A stretch of DNA of 64,000 nt, taken from contig NZ_JPMY01000041.1 in NCBI RefSeq assembly GCF_000761545.1, positions 1 through 64,000 on the forward strand, in the 5' to 3' direction. Both the position numbers and the translations under genes were made by a program. The notes below the pieces were generated by a model. It worked only from the letters and a program-made list of their open reading frames with translations, made no database searches and was not told the origin of the DNA. The stretch is from Pseudomonas sp. ML96. GTDB lineage: Bacteria > Pseudomonadota > Gammaproteobacteria > Pseudomonadales > Pseudomonadaceae. Shown here one piece after another: positions 33,879 to 41,933 of this stretch (the first letter of the stretch is position 1; every line of letters starts with the position of its first letter).

Positions 33879-33896
33879 GTTTACATTCTTGTAAAC
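33879..33896. promoter_or_regulatory. GTTTAC-N6-GTAAAC dyad in the divergent promoter
   Basis: Perfect 6-bp dyad GTTTAC / GTAAAC separated by ATTCTT, centred 33 bp from site C. It resembles the outer half-sites of site C (GTTTA...TTTAC) and may be a second operator. Confidence 0.45.
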
Positions 33897-33961
33897 GGTG
33901 GTTGGCCAGCGTCTATTCCGGCGCTTTCGACCGATGCTGAAACCTGCAGAAGGCTGCTCTC

Positions 33962-34741
33962 ATGAAGTCGCTGTGTCTTGCGTTGTCCCTGGTTCCGACT
34001 GCCTTGCTGCTGCCCCTGGCGGCCCTGGCGGATGAGTACGGATTGAAGTCGGTCGGTCTCGGCGTATCCGCCTCGCAGAGTCCCTATGCCGGTGCCGGCA
34101 CCTCGCTGTCGCTGCTGCCGCTGCTCAACTACGAGGGCGAACACCTGTTCGTGCGTGGCCTGCACGCCGGTTTGCACCTGTATCAGGGCGAGGGCTTTGG
34201 TCTCGATGTGATAGTCGCCGGGCGTTTCGATGGCATCGACGCCGATGACTTCGGCCGTCGCGAGCTGGCCGAGAACGGCATCGATCGCGACCTGCTGGAG
34301 GACCGCGACGACGGCCTCGACCTGGGCCTGCAGGCCAGCTGGAAGGGCGCGCTCGGCGAGCTGCAGGCCTCTGTCAGGGGCGATGTCAGTGGTGCCAGCG
34401 ACGGCTACGAGCTGAGCATGGAATACGGCTACCCCCTGCAGCTGGGGAGTGCGACAGTGACCCCATCGCTGGCGCTGAACCATCTGTCGAGCGACCTCGC
34501 CGATTACTACTACGGCACCCTGCGTGACGAAGAACAACGCGGCGTGCTGCGTTACCGACCCGGCAGTGCACTGGTGCCGAGTCTGTCCCTGGGTCTGTCG
34601 CAGCCACTCGGCGAGCGCTGGCTGATCAATGGCGAGGCGAGCTACCGCATGCTGCCCGACCGCCTCAGCGACAGCCCGCTGAGCGAAGGCGACTCCGGCC
34701 AGTTCGGGGTGAAGGTCGGACTGTCCTGGTTATTTGACTGA
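33962..34741 (+). CDS. MipA/OmpV family outer-membrane protein
   Basis: A 259-residue protein with a signal peptide (MKSLCLALSLVPTALLLPLAALA, cleavage near 23). The MipA/OmpV barrel pattern follows: GLGVSASQSPYAGAGTSLSLLPLLNYEGEHLFVRGLHAGLHLY near the N-terminus, and the end strand FGVKVGLSWLFD. These are 8- to 10-strand outer-membrane proteins that interact with murein enzymes in E. coli (MipA) or respond to solutes. Here the gene shares a divergent promoter with the HTH-citrate-synthase gene and is followed by the CitMHS operon, so a role in substrate passage is plausible. Confidence 0.87.
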   Translation: MKSLCLALSLVPTALLLPLAALADEYGLKSVGLGVSASQSPYAGAGTSLSLLPLLNYEGEHLFVRGLHAGLHLYQGEGFGLDVIVAGRFDGIDADDFGRRELAENGIDRDLLEDRDDGLDLGLQASWKGALGELQASVRGDVSGASDGYELSMEYGYPLQLGSATVTPSLALNHLSSDLADYYYGTLRDEEQRGVLRYRPGSALVPSLSLGLSQPLGERWLINGEASYRMLPDRLSDSPLSEGDSGQFGVKVGLSWLFD

Positions 34742-34749
34742 ATAGTGTA

Positions 34750-34769
34750 CGAAAAAAATACAGATTTAC
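34750..34769 (-). promoter_or_regulatory. Cluster operator site D (upstream of the CitMHS operon)
   Basis: On the minus strand it reads GTAAATCTGTATTTTTTTCG: exact 11-mer, 14 of 20 matches to the palindrome. It begins 9 bp after the MipA stop and ends 107 bp before the CitMHS start. Confidence 0.6.
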
Positions 34770-34875
34770 GGTTAATTCATCAATGTGTAGCTTTTTGATC
34801 GTCGTGCCCCTGAGCGCTGCCTGCGCCTGACGTGCGGCCCCTTACCTCAACGCTTCTGATAACAAGGACAAGAGA

Positions 34876-36159
34876 ATGGCTTGGGTTGGCTTTGCGATGG
34901 TCTCGGTGTTCATGCTGCTGATTCTCACGCGGCGCTTGTCGGCCATCGTCGCGCTGATTCTGGTGCCGGTGGCGTTCGCCCTGGCGCTGGGTCTCGGCGA
35001 ACAGATGGGCGACATGGTGCTGGAGGGTGTCATCAAGGTCACGCCGACCGCGATGATGCTGATGTTCGCCCTACTGTATTTCGCGGTGATGTTCGACGCC
35101 GGCCTGTTCGAGCCGGCGGTCAAGCGCATCATCCGCTGGGTCGGCAATGACCCGCTGCGCATCACCCTCGGCACCGCCGCGCTGTCGACCGTCATCTCGC
35201 TGGATGGCGACGGCGCGACCACGGTTCTGGTGGTGGTCACCGCGTTCCTCCCGGTGTACCTGCGCCTGGGCATGAACCCGTTGATCCTGGCGGTGATGCT
35301 GCTGCTGACCAACACGGTGATCAATATCGTGCCCTGGGGCGGGCCGACTGCCCGCGCTGCCAGTGCCCTGCACGTGGATGCGATGGATGTATTCGTCGGC
35401 CTGATTCCGGCCATGCTCATCGCCCTGGCCTACGCCTTTGCCGCAGCCTGGTGGCTGGGCAAGCGCGAGCGTCGGCGTCTCGGCTGGGTGCCGGGACAGT
35501 TCGACACGGCGGCGCCCGAGCTGGAGCGCAAGCTCAAGGACAGCCATCGACCGCACCTGTTCTGGGTCAACCTGGCGCTGACCCTGGGGCTGGTGGCGAG
35601 CATGGGCCTGGGCCTCGGGCCGCTGCCGGTGCTGATGATGATCGCCCTGGCCCTGGCGCTGGTGATCAACTACCCGCGCCTGGCCGAGCAGAAGGAACGC
35701 ATCGCCGCGCATGCGGACAACGTGCTCAACGTGGTGGCGCTGATCTTCGCCGCCGGTGCCTTCACCGGGATTCTGTCTGGGTCGGGCATGGTCGACGGCA
35801 TGTCCAAGGCCTTCCTCGATGTGGTGCCGGAAAACGCCGGGCCGTTCATGAGCGTGATCACCGCGCTGGCGGCGATTCCCTTCACCTTCTTCATGTCCAA
35901 TGACGCGTTCTTCTACGGCATCCTGCCGATCCTCAACGGCGCGGCCGGCCAATACGGCATCGACCCGCTGCACATTGCCCGCGCCTCGGTGCTGGGCCAG
36001 CCGGTGCACGCCCTCAGCCCGTTGATCGCCGCGCCCTACCTGCTGGCCGGCTTGCTCAAGCGCGACATGGGCGAGCTGCAGCGCTATGGCCTGCTCTGGG
36101 CGCTGGGCTGTTCGGCGATCCTGATACTCTCTGCGTTGGCCACCGGCGCCATCACCTAA
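34876..36159 (+). CDS. CitMHS-family citrate/carboxylate transporter
   Basis: A 427-residue polytopic inner-membrane transporter of the CitMHS family (B. subtilis CitM/CitH type, about 430 aa). The conserved loop VISLDGDGATTVLVVVTAFLPVYLRLGM lies at about residues 100-127, and NTVINIVPWGGPTARAASAL at about 139-158. In the second half, MSNDAFFYGILPIL and LGQPVHALSPLIAAPYLLAGL complete the family pattern. Members import citrate-metal complexes or related carboxylates with protons. It is first in a five-gene operon with acid-converting enzymes. The leader AACAAGGACAAGAG just before the ATG resembles a Crc/Hfq motif. Confidence 0.9.
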   Translation: MAWVGFAMVSVFMLLILTRRLSAIVALILVPVAFALALGLGEQMGDMVLEGVIKVTPTAMMLMFALLYFAVMFDAGLFEPAVKRIIRWVGNDPLRITLGTAALSTVISLDGDGATTVLVVVTAFLPVYLRLGMNPLILAVMLLLTNTVINIVPWGGPTARAASALHVDAMDVFVGLIPAMLIALAYAFAAAWWLGKRERRRLGWVPGQFDTAAPELERKLKDSHRPHLFWVNLALTLGLVASMGLGLGPLPVLMMIALALALVINYPRLAEQKERIAAHADNVLNVVALIFAAGAFTGILSGSGMVDGMSKAFLDVVPENAGPFMSVITALAAIPFTFFMSNDAFFYGILPILNGAAGQYGIDPLHIARASVLGQPVHALSPLIAAPYLLAGLLKRDMGELQRYGLLWALGCSAILILSALATGAIT

Positions 36160-36257
36160 CCCTCCTGTCAGCTGCATACACCTCCTCGGGCGCCGTGCCC
36201 GGGGATAGGCAGCGGCTGGCCGCAGGAAACGCATTTCTTACTCAGGCGAGGCCCATC

Positions 36258-37277
36258 ATGAGTGAGCGACTCCCCCGCAAGGTGCTGGTGACCCAGCGCT
36301 TCTTCGATGCCGAGAGCCTGGCGTATCTGCATGCCAATGGCTGCGAGGTCGAGCTGGCACAGCTGGCCGACGGCCAGGCCGATGGCGACTTCAGCGAAGA
36401 CCAGCTGCAGGCGCTGCTGGCCGACGCCGATGCATGGATCGTCGGCCATGCCTGGATCACCGCCTCGCTGCTCGGTCGCCTGCCGCGGCTGCAGGCCATC
36501 GCCCGCCGCGGCGTCGGCTACGAGCGTGTGGACGTGGCCGCGGTCCGCGCCAGCGGCAAGGTTGCTACCATCGCCGTCGGCGGCAACGACGCCAGCGTCG
36601 CCGATCACGCCGTGGCGATGATGCTGGCCCTGGGTCGGCGCCTGGGCGATTCCAAGGCGCGCATGCTCAATGGCGACTGGACCATCGCCCTGGGCGGCGA
36701 CCTGTATGGCAAGACCGTCGGCGTCATCGGCCTGGGCCGCATCGGCCGTGGCGTGGTCAAGCGCATGGCCGGTTTCGATGCACGCGTGCTGGCCTGTTCG
36801 CCGAAGCCGGACTGGAGCTACGGGCGCGAGGCCGGTGTGCAGTTCGTCGATCTCGATACCTTGCTGGCCGAGAGCGACTACGTGACCCTGCACGCGCCGC
36901 TGAACGACGACACGCGCCTGCTTATCGACGCCTCCGCGCTCAACCGTATGAAGCCCACTGCCGTGCTGATCAACACCGCCCGCGGCGGTCTGGTCGATGA
37001 TCGCGCGCTGCTGGAGGCGTTGCTGGATGGTGCTATCGCCGGTGCCGGCCTGGATGTCTTCCTCAGTGAAACCGACGCCAGCTACCGCGCCACCACCGAC
37101 GCGCTGCTGGTCCTGCCCAACGTGGTGGCCACGCCACACAGCGGCGCCTCGACCCATGAAGGGCTGCAGCGCACCAACCTGATTGCCGCGCAATGCGTGG
37201 TGGCGGTGCTGAATGGCGAGACGCCGCCGGCGCCCTGCGTGATCGCCGACGGCCGTCCCATCTCGGGGGCCCTGTGA
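36258..37277 (+). CDS. D-2-hydroxyacid dehydrogenase (NAD-dependent)
   Basis: A 339-residue D-isomer-specific 2-hydroxyacid dehydrogenase. NAD motif GLGRIGRG starts at 158. The catalytic residues are Arg242 in NTARGG, Glu271 in DVFLSE and His293 in TPHSGAS. The substrate-binding loop RRGVGYERVD lies at about 83-92. The start at 36258 follows AGGCGAGG; 21 upstream codons are not family-like. It oxidises or reduces a 2-hydroxy/2-oxo acid. Between the transporter and the LeuCD-like isomerase it probably acts on the isomerised hydroxyacid. Its stop overlaps a GTG of the next gene (GTGA). Confidence 0.88.
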   Translation: MSERLPRKVLVTQRFFDAESLAYLHANGCEVELAQLADGQADGDFSEDQLQALLADADAWIVGHAWITASLLGRLPRLQAIARRGVGYERVDVAAVRASGKVATIAVGGNDASVADHAVAMMLALGRRLGDSKARMLNGDWTIALGGDLYGKTVGVIGLGRIGRGVVKRMAGFDARVLACSPKPDWSYGREAGVQFVDLDTLLAESDYVTLHAPLNDDTRLLIDASALNRMKPTAVLINTARGGLVDDRALLEALLDGAIAGAGLDVFLSETDASYRATTDALLVLPNVVATPHSGASTHEGLQRTNLIAAQCVVAVLNGETPPAPCVIADGRPISGAL

Positions 37278-37279
37278 AC

Positions 37280-38704
37280 ATGACGACGCGAGCGCGCAAT
37301 CTCTACGAAAAACACATCGACGCCCACACCGTCTGCACCCTGGACGACCACGGTCACGTGCTGCTGTACATCGACCGCCAGGTCGCCAACGAGTACACCA
37401 GCCCGCAGGCCTTCAGCGGCCTGCGCGAAGCCGGGCGCAAGGTGTGGCGCCCGGCTGCCACGCTGTGCGTAGTCGACCATGTGAACCCCACGGCGCCCGA
37501 GCGCATCGCCGCCATGCCGGACGCCGGCGGCGCGCAGCAGGTTTCCTACTTCGAGCAGAACTGCCGCGACTTCGGCCTGGAACTGTTCGACGTGCTGGAC
37601 AAGCGCCAGGGCATCGAGCACGTGGTGGCGCCGGAGCAGGGCTTCATCCTGCCCGGCATGGTGGTCGCCGCCGGCGACAGCCACACCACCACTTACGGCG
37701 CGCTGGGTGCCTTCGGCTTCGGCATCGGCACCTCGGAGATCGAGCACCTGCTGGCCACCCAGACGCTGGTCTACAAGAAGCTGCGCAGCATGCGCGTGAC
37801 CGTGCGTGGCGAGCTGGGGCCGGGGGTGACGTCCAAGGACATCATCATGGCGCTGATCCATCGCATCGGCGCGGCGGGCGCCACCGGCTACGCCATCGAA
37901 TTCTGCGGCCCGACCATCGAGGCGCTGAGCGTCGAGGCGCGCATGACCATCTGCAACATGGCCGTCGAAGCCGGTGCTCGCGGCGCCTTCATGGCCCCCG
38001 ACGACAAGGTCTTCGCCTACCTGCGGGACAAACCGCGGGCACCGCGCGGCGAGCGCTGGGAACAGGCGCTGGCCAGCTGGCGTGAGCTGCGCAGCGACCC
38101 CGGCGCGCACTACGACAGCGAGGTGGAGCTGGACGCCGCCGCACTGCAGCCGATGGTCACCTGGGGCACCAGCCCGGATCAGGCCGCTGCTATCGGCGGG
38201 TGCGTGCCAGACCCGCAGGAGGAGGGCGATCCGATCCGCCGCCAGGACCTGCAGCGCGCCCTGCGCTACATGGGCCTGATGGCTGGCGAACGGCTGGCGG
38301 ACATCCGTATCAGCCACGCCTTCATCGGCTCCTGCACCAACGCACGTATTGAGGATCTGCGCGATGCCGCGCGGGTGGTACGCGGGCGCCGCGTGGCCAG
38401 CCATGTGCGGGCGATGATCGTGCCCGGCTCGACCCAGGTGCGTGACCAGGCGGAAGCCGAGGGCCTGGCCCAGGTGTTCCGTGATGCCGGCTTCGAGTGG
38501 CGGCAGTCCGGCTGCTCGATGTGCCTGGCGATGAACGATGACGTGCTGGCCCCCGGCGACCGCTGCGCCTCCAGCACCAACCGCAACTTCGAAGGTCGCC
38601 AGGGCGCCGGTGCACGCACCCACCTGATGAGCCCGGCGATGGTCGCAGCGGCGGCCGTCACGGGCTATTTGACCGATGTTCGCAGCCTGTCCCCGGAGTC
38701 CTGA
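37280..38704 (+). CDS. LeuC-like large subunit of an aconitase/isopropylmalate-isomerase family hydro-lyase
   Basis: A 474-residue 4Fe-4S dehydratase. Family motifs: NLYEKHIDAHTV, LLYIDRQVANEYTSPQAF, VAAGDSHTTTYGALGAFGFGIGTSE, and the cluster ligands Cys352 (IGSCTNARIEDLR), Cys412 and Cys415 (SGCSMCLAMNDD), with the same spacing as E. coli LeuC. The ATG at 37280 is used; a GTG two codons earlier overlaps the previous stop. It would interconvert hydroxy-acid isomers through an unsaturated intermediate. Because it is in an inducible-looking acid cluster away from leucine genes, it is probably a catabolic paralogue rather than biosynthetic LeuC. Confidence 0.85.
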   Translation: MTTRARNLYEKHIDAHTVCTLDDHGHVLLYIDRQVANEYTSPQAFSGLREAGRKVWRPAATLCVVDHVNPTAPERIAAMPDAGGAQQVSYFEQNCRDFGLELFDVLDKRQGIEHVVAPEQGFILPGMVVAAGDSHTTTYGALGAFGFGIGTSEIEHLLATQTLVYKKLRSMRVTVRGELGPGVTSKDIIMALIHRIGAAGATGYAIEFCGPTIEALSVEARMTICNMAVEAGARGAFMAPDDKVFAYLRDKPRAPRGERWEQALASWRELRSDPGAHYDSEVELDAAALQPMVTWGTSPDQAAAIGGCVPDPQEEGDPIRRQDLQRALRYMGLMAGERLADIRISHAFIGSCTNARIEDLRDAARVVRGRRVASHVRAMIVPGSTQVRDQAEAEGLAQVFRDAGFEWRQSGCSMCLAMNDDVLAPGDRCASSTNRNFEGRQGAGARTHLMSPAMVAAAAVTGYLTDVRSLSPES

Positions 38705-38705
38705 G

Positions 38706-39314
38706 ATGCAGCCGTTCACTCATGTCAGCGGCATCGCCGCGCCGATGCTCGCGGCCAACGTCGACACCGACGTGATCATGCCCAAGCAGTTCCTCAAGGG
38801 CATCGACCGCAGCGGCCTGGACCGTGGCCTGTTCTACGACCTGCGCTTTGTCGAAGGTGGCGTGCCCAATCCCGACTTCGTGCTGAATCAGGCGCCGTGG
38901 AATCGCGCCAGCTTTCTGGTGGTCGGGCCCAACTTCGGCTGCGGTTCCAGCCGCGAGCATGCGGTGTGGGGGCTCAAGCAGCTGGGCTTTCGCGCCCTGA
39001 TCGGTACCAGCTTCGCCGGCATCTTCTTCGATAACTGCCAGCGCAACGGCGTGTTGCTGATCCAGCTGAAGGAGGCCGAGTTGCAGTACCTCGGCCGCAT
39101 CGTCAGCGACCCGGCCAGTGCGGCGATCAGCGTCGACCTGCAGGCGCAACAGGTGCTGCTCGGCGACGGTGCAATCATCAATTTCGACATCGACCCGCTG
39201 CGCAAGCAGGCCCTGCTGCTGGGCCTGGATGCCATCGGCAGCACCCTGCAGCGTACCGAGCAGATCCGCGCATTCGAGGCGCAGCACCTGCGCGCTAACC
39301 CCTGGCTGGCCTGA
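38706..39314 (+). CDS. LeuD-like small subunit of the isomerase
   Basis: A 202-residue swivelling-domain subunit. NVDTDVIMPKQFLKGIDRSGL and NFGCGSSREHAVWGLKQLGFRALIGTSFAGIFFDNCQRNGVL are diagnostic of LeuD/IPMI small subunits. It starts 1 bp after the LeuC-like stop codon (TGAGATG), so the two subunits are co-translated. The GCGSSREH loop normally contacts the substrate carboxylate. Longer than archaeal small subunits, it has the bacterial LeuD length of about 200. Confidence 0.9.
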   Translation: MQPFTHVSGIAAPMLAANVDTDVIMPKQFLKGIDRSGLDRGLFYDLRFVEGGVPNPDFVLNQAPWNRASFLVVGPNFGCGSSREHAVWGLKQLGFRALIGTSFAGIFFDNCQRNGVLLIQLKEAELQYLGRIVSDPASAAISVDLQAQQVLLGDGAIINFDIDPLRKQALLLGLDAIGSTLQRTEQIRAFEAQHLRANPWLA

Positions 39315-39330
39315 ACGGAGACTTCAGCAC

Positions 39331-40716
39331 ATGTCCGACCCGACCCTGGCGCGGCGCCTTGCCCGCTATGCCTGCAACCTCTCGATTGAGTCTATTCCCG
39401 CACCGGTGATCGCTTGCGTACGCCGGCGTTTCGTCGACAGCCTGGCCTGCATTCTCGGCGCCTATGGCGCGAAACCGGTCGAAATCGCCATCGCCATGGC
39501 GGCGCAGGTGCAGCAACCGGCGGCCAGCGTGTTTGGCACCGACCTGCGCACCACGCCGGATCTGGCTGCCTTCGCCAACGGCATCATGGTGCGCTTCCTC
39601 GACTACAACGACGGCTACATGGGCCTGGAGCCCGGCCACCCCAGCGACAGCATTCCCGCCTGCCTAGCCCTGGCCGAGGCCGAAGGTGTCGCGGGCAGCG
39701 AGTTGGTCACGGCCATCGTCATCGCTTACGAGATCCAGATGCGTCTGCAGGATGCTGCCAGTCTGAACAGGCGCGGCTGGGACCACGTCAATTACATCAA
39801 TGTGGCAATGGCCGCCGCTGCCGCCAGGCTGATGAAGCTGGACGAGGAACAGGCCGAGCAGGCGATCAACATCGCCCTCAGTGCGTACCTGGCATTGCGC
39901 CAGGTACGTTCGGGATTACTTTCCGACTGGAAGGGCTGCTCGGCGGCGAACGCAGCGCGCAACGCTATCTTCGCCGCCAGCCTGGCCCGTCACGGCATGA
40001 CCGGGCCGGCGCCGGTATTCGAAGGCAACATGGGCTTCTTTCGCCAGGTGACGGGAGAGTTCGCTCTAGACGTCGAGAACTTCGGCAATCGCAACAACGG
40101 CGACTTCGCCATCCTTCGCTCGCTGACCAAGACCTTCCCTACCAACGGTGAGTTGCATACCGCCGTTTGGGCTGCGCTTGAGCTGAGGGCGCAGATTGCC
40201 GATCTCGGCACTATCGAGTCGATCCATATCGAGACTTCGGAGTTCAATCGACGGGTGCTGGCAGAGCCGGAGAAATGGCATCCGCAAACCCGGGAAACGG
40301 CGGACCACAGCTTGCCCTACAACGTTGCCCGAGCGCTGCTGGATGGCGATATCACCCTCGACTCCTACTCGCCGCAGCGGATAGCCGATCCACGTGCCTG
40401 TGTGCTCATGAGTCGGACGACGGTCAGCGAAGATCCGGCCTTGACCAAGCTGTTCCCTCGGCACCTGGCCAATCGGGTAAGCGTGACCCTGAACACGGGC
40501 GAGGCACTTACCAGCGAGGTGATCAGCGGTCCCGGTTCATTGGAGACGCCGATGAACGACGCAGACTTCGAACGCAAGTTCCGGCGCATGGCGGCTCCGC
40601 ATATCGACCGAAGTGCACAAGATCGTGTGCTGGCCTATGTCGCTCGCTTGGAGCAGCAGACCGATTACGTGGCGTTGTTCGCTGCGATGTTGGGAAAAGG
40701 GCCTTTGCCTCGCTGA
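39331..40716 (+). CDS. MmgE/PrpD family protein (2-methylcitrate dehydratase / aconitate decarboxylase superfamily)
   Basis: A 461-residue MmgE/PrpD protein. Family patterns: CVRRRFVDSLACILGAYG, the active-site segment FANGIMVRFLDYNDGYMGLEPGHPSDSIPACLALAEA, and a RSGLLSDWKGCSAANAARNAIFAASLARHGMTGP helix block. It ends with a MNDADFERKFRRMA segment. The superfamily includes 2-methylcitrate dehydratase, cis-aconitate decarboxylase and epimerases, all acting on citrate-like acids. As the last gene of the CitMHS operon it likely dehydrates or decarboxylates the imported acid. The second half has visibly lower GC and codon bias than the first. Confidence 0.87.
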   Translation: MSDPTLARRLARYACNLSIESIPAPVIACVRRRFVDSLACILGAYGAKPVEIAIAMAAQVQQPAASVFGTDLRTTPDLAAFANGIMVRFLDYNDGYMGLEPGHPSDSIPACLALAEAEGVAGSELVTAIVIAYEIQMRLQDAASLNRRGWDHVNYINVAMAAAAARLMKLDEEQAEQAINIALSAYLALRQVRSGLLSDWKGCSAANAARNAIFAASLARHGMTGPAPVFEGNMGFFRQVTGEFALDVENFGNRNNGDFAILRSLTKTFPTNGELHTAVWAALELRAQIADLGTIESIHIETSEFNRRVLAEPEKWHPQTRETADHSLPYNVARALLDGDITLDSYSPQRIADPRACVLMSRTTVSEDPALTKLFPRHLANRVSVTLNTGEALTSEVISGPGSLETPMNDADFERKFRRMAAPHIDRSAQDRVLAYVARLEQQTDYVALFAAMLGKGPLPR

Positions 40717-40729
40717 GTCGGCCGCAAGT

Positions 40730-40760
40730 CGCCCAATCACTCTGCTGGGGTGATCGGGCG
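40730..40760. terminator. Hairpin between the MmgE/PrpD and ProQ/FinO genes
   Basis: Stem CGCCCAATCAC / GTGATCGGGCG with one mismatch, between convergent genes. No long T-tract on either strand, so termination strength is uncertain. Confidence 0.45.
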
Positions 40761-40781
40761 GCTCGATGGCGAGCGCGAGGC

Positions 40782-41300
40782 TTAGTCCGCGCTTTGCTCC
40801 ACTGCGGCAGTATCGGTGGCGGGCTTTGCAGGGGCCTTCGGCTTGGACTGCGCGCGGCGTGCATCGGCGCGCTGCCGCTTGACCTGCTGCTTGGCATGCA
40901 GCGCCTGCGCTGTGGTCACAATGCCGGCTGCCTCGCCATTCAGGTCCAGGCGCGGAGCATTTTCCGTCATGCTGGACCAGTAGCGGCTGCCCCGGCACCA
41001 GGTGGCGAGGCCCTGCTTGAGCTGTTCGGCGGTGATGCCGAGTAGCTCCAGGTGCTGCTCGGCATCCTTGAGAATGCCTTCTTTGAGCGGAACCTTGGGC
41101 GCTGGATTGACAGGGAAGGCCAGTGGGAAGTGCTTCTGCAAACGCCAGATCGCTTCCACCGCCGGGTCCTGCTCACGCGGGGCCGCTGGCCGGGAGGGCT
41201 TCGGCTTGCGCTTGTCAGTCTTGACCTGCTCGGTTCCCTTGACCTGCTCTTTTTCGGCTCGCAGGCGGTCGCGTAGCTCAGCTAATTGTTCAAAACCCAT
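40782..41300 (-). CDS. ProQ/FinO-domain RNA chaperone
   Basis: A 172-residue protein with a FinO/ProQ RNA-binding domain (about residues 45-125). It includes AIWRLQKHFPLAFPVNPAPKVPLKEGIL, LELLGITAEQLKQGLATWCRGSRYWSSM and PRLDLNGEAAG, which are the conserved LxxxFPxAF and Y/W-rich blocks. Basic, Lys/Ala/Pro-rich tails on both sides (KRKPKPSRPAAP, AQSKPKAPAKPA) favour RNA binding. Such proteins stabilise small RNAs and mRNA 3' ends. It is convergent with the catabolic operon and unlikely to belong to it. Confidence 0.88.
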   Translation of the reverse strand: MGFEQLAELRDRLRAEKEQVKGTEQVKTDKRKPKPSRPAAPREQDPAVEAIWRLQKHFPLAFPVNPAPKVPLKEGILKDAEQHLELLGITAEQLKQGLATWCRGSRYWSSMTENAPRLDLNGEAAGIVTTAQALHAKQQVKRQRADARRAQSKPKAPAKPATDTAAVEQSAD

Positions 41301-41435
41301 CGTTCGGTTCGCAGACTCGTGGTTGATTCATTGCGGGCGATTATCCCATGACTCTTGTGCATCGGCGTGACCAAGTATCGGTGCGGCCAGGACAAGATTG
41401 GAATTGTTCGTCTAGTGGAGCAGAAACTCCGGATT

Positions 41436-41933
41436 TCAGCCGTGCTGCCGTGGGGCTCCCCGCGCGTTCTTCTTCTCCAGGATCAACGAGGCTTCGTTGT
41501 AGGCCTGTTGGAAGGCATCGCTACCGACCCAGTTCACCGCCGCGTCTTCGTCTTCATCGTGGAAGATTCCGCGGTAGACGATCAGCAGGCCCATCATGAA
41601 GTCGATCGCCGACTCCTGCGATTCCTCCGCGACCACCAGTTCCAGCACCGGGTACTGCAGGAAGATCAGGCACATCGCCAGTAGGCTGATGCCTTCGCCG
41701 ACTTTCATCGCCTGGAACAGATCGTCGAAGTGCGCCGGGTCGAAGCCGTTCTCTTCGATGTCCTTGAAGTCGAAGGTGCTCAGGTCGATTTCCACATCAT
41801 CGAACGGTTCGTTGACCAGCGGATTGGACAGCAGCGGGTGCACGACATTGGGCTTGGACTTGCCCGAACGATTCTGCTTGGCCTTGGCTTTAGCCCGCTG
41901 GGCGCGTTTGTGCTGTTTGTCCGGGGAGGCCAT
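41436..41933 (-). CDS. Conserved hypothetical protein, 165 aa
   Basis: A protein with a basic N-terminal tail (SPDKQHKRAQRAKAKAKQNRSGKSKPN), an acidic stretch (FDDVEIDLSTFDFKDIEENGFDPAHFDD), and a helical, partly hydrophobic C-terminal half (GISLLAMCLIFLQYPVLELVVAEES). The start at 41933 has AAGGAA upstream; 19 earlier codons lack a site. No known domain is recognised. The lysine-rich tail suggests nucleic-acid or ribosome binding. It lies between the ProQ/FinO gene and a divergent alginate lyase gene. Confidence 0.65.
   Translation of the reverse strand: MASPDKQHKRAQRAKAKAKQNRSGKSKPNVVHPLLSNPLVNEPFDDVEIDLSTFDFKDIEENGFDPAHFDDLFQAMKVGEGISLLAMCLIFLQYPVLELVVAEESQESAIDFMMGLLIVYRGIFHDEDEDAAVNWVGSDAFQQAYNEASLILEKKNARGAPRQHG

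Noticed and set aside
29020..34769. GTAAATCTGTA copies as fragments of a mobile repeat
   Set aside because: Outside the palindrome the flanks mostly differ, copies sit only in promoters, and no transposon ends or target duplications are seen.
37280..39314. Calling the LeuC/LeuD-like pair the leucine-biosynthesis leuCD genes
   Set aside because: No leuB or leuA nearby, and they sit in a transporter-dehydrogenase-PrpD operon with a cluster-specific operator; a catabolic paralogue is more likely.
32625..40716. Reading the cluster as the 2-methylcitrate (propionate) cycle because of citrate-synthase-like and PrpD genes
   Set aside because: No PrpB lyase or AcnD, the synthase-like protein lacks catalytic residues and carries an HTH, and the LeuCD, CitMHS and AtuA genes do not belong to that cycle.
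39331..40716. Lower GC in the second half of MmgE/PrpD as evidence of recent transfer or fusion
   Set aside because: Family motifs run through the whole length and the frame is intact; the drop is modest and not bounded by repeats.
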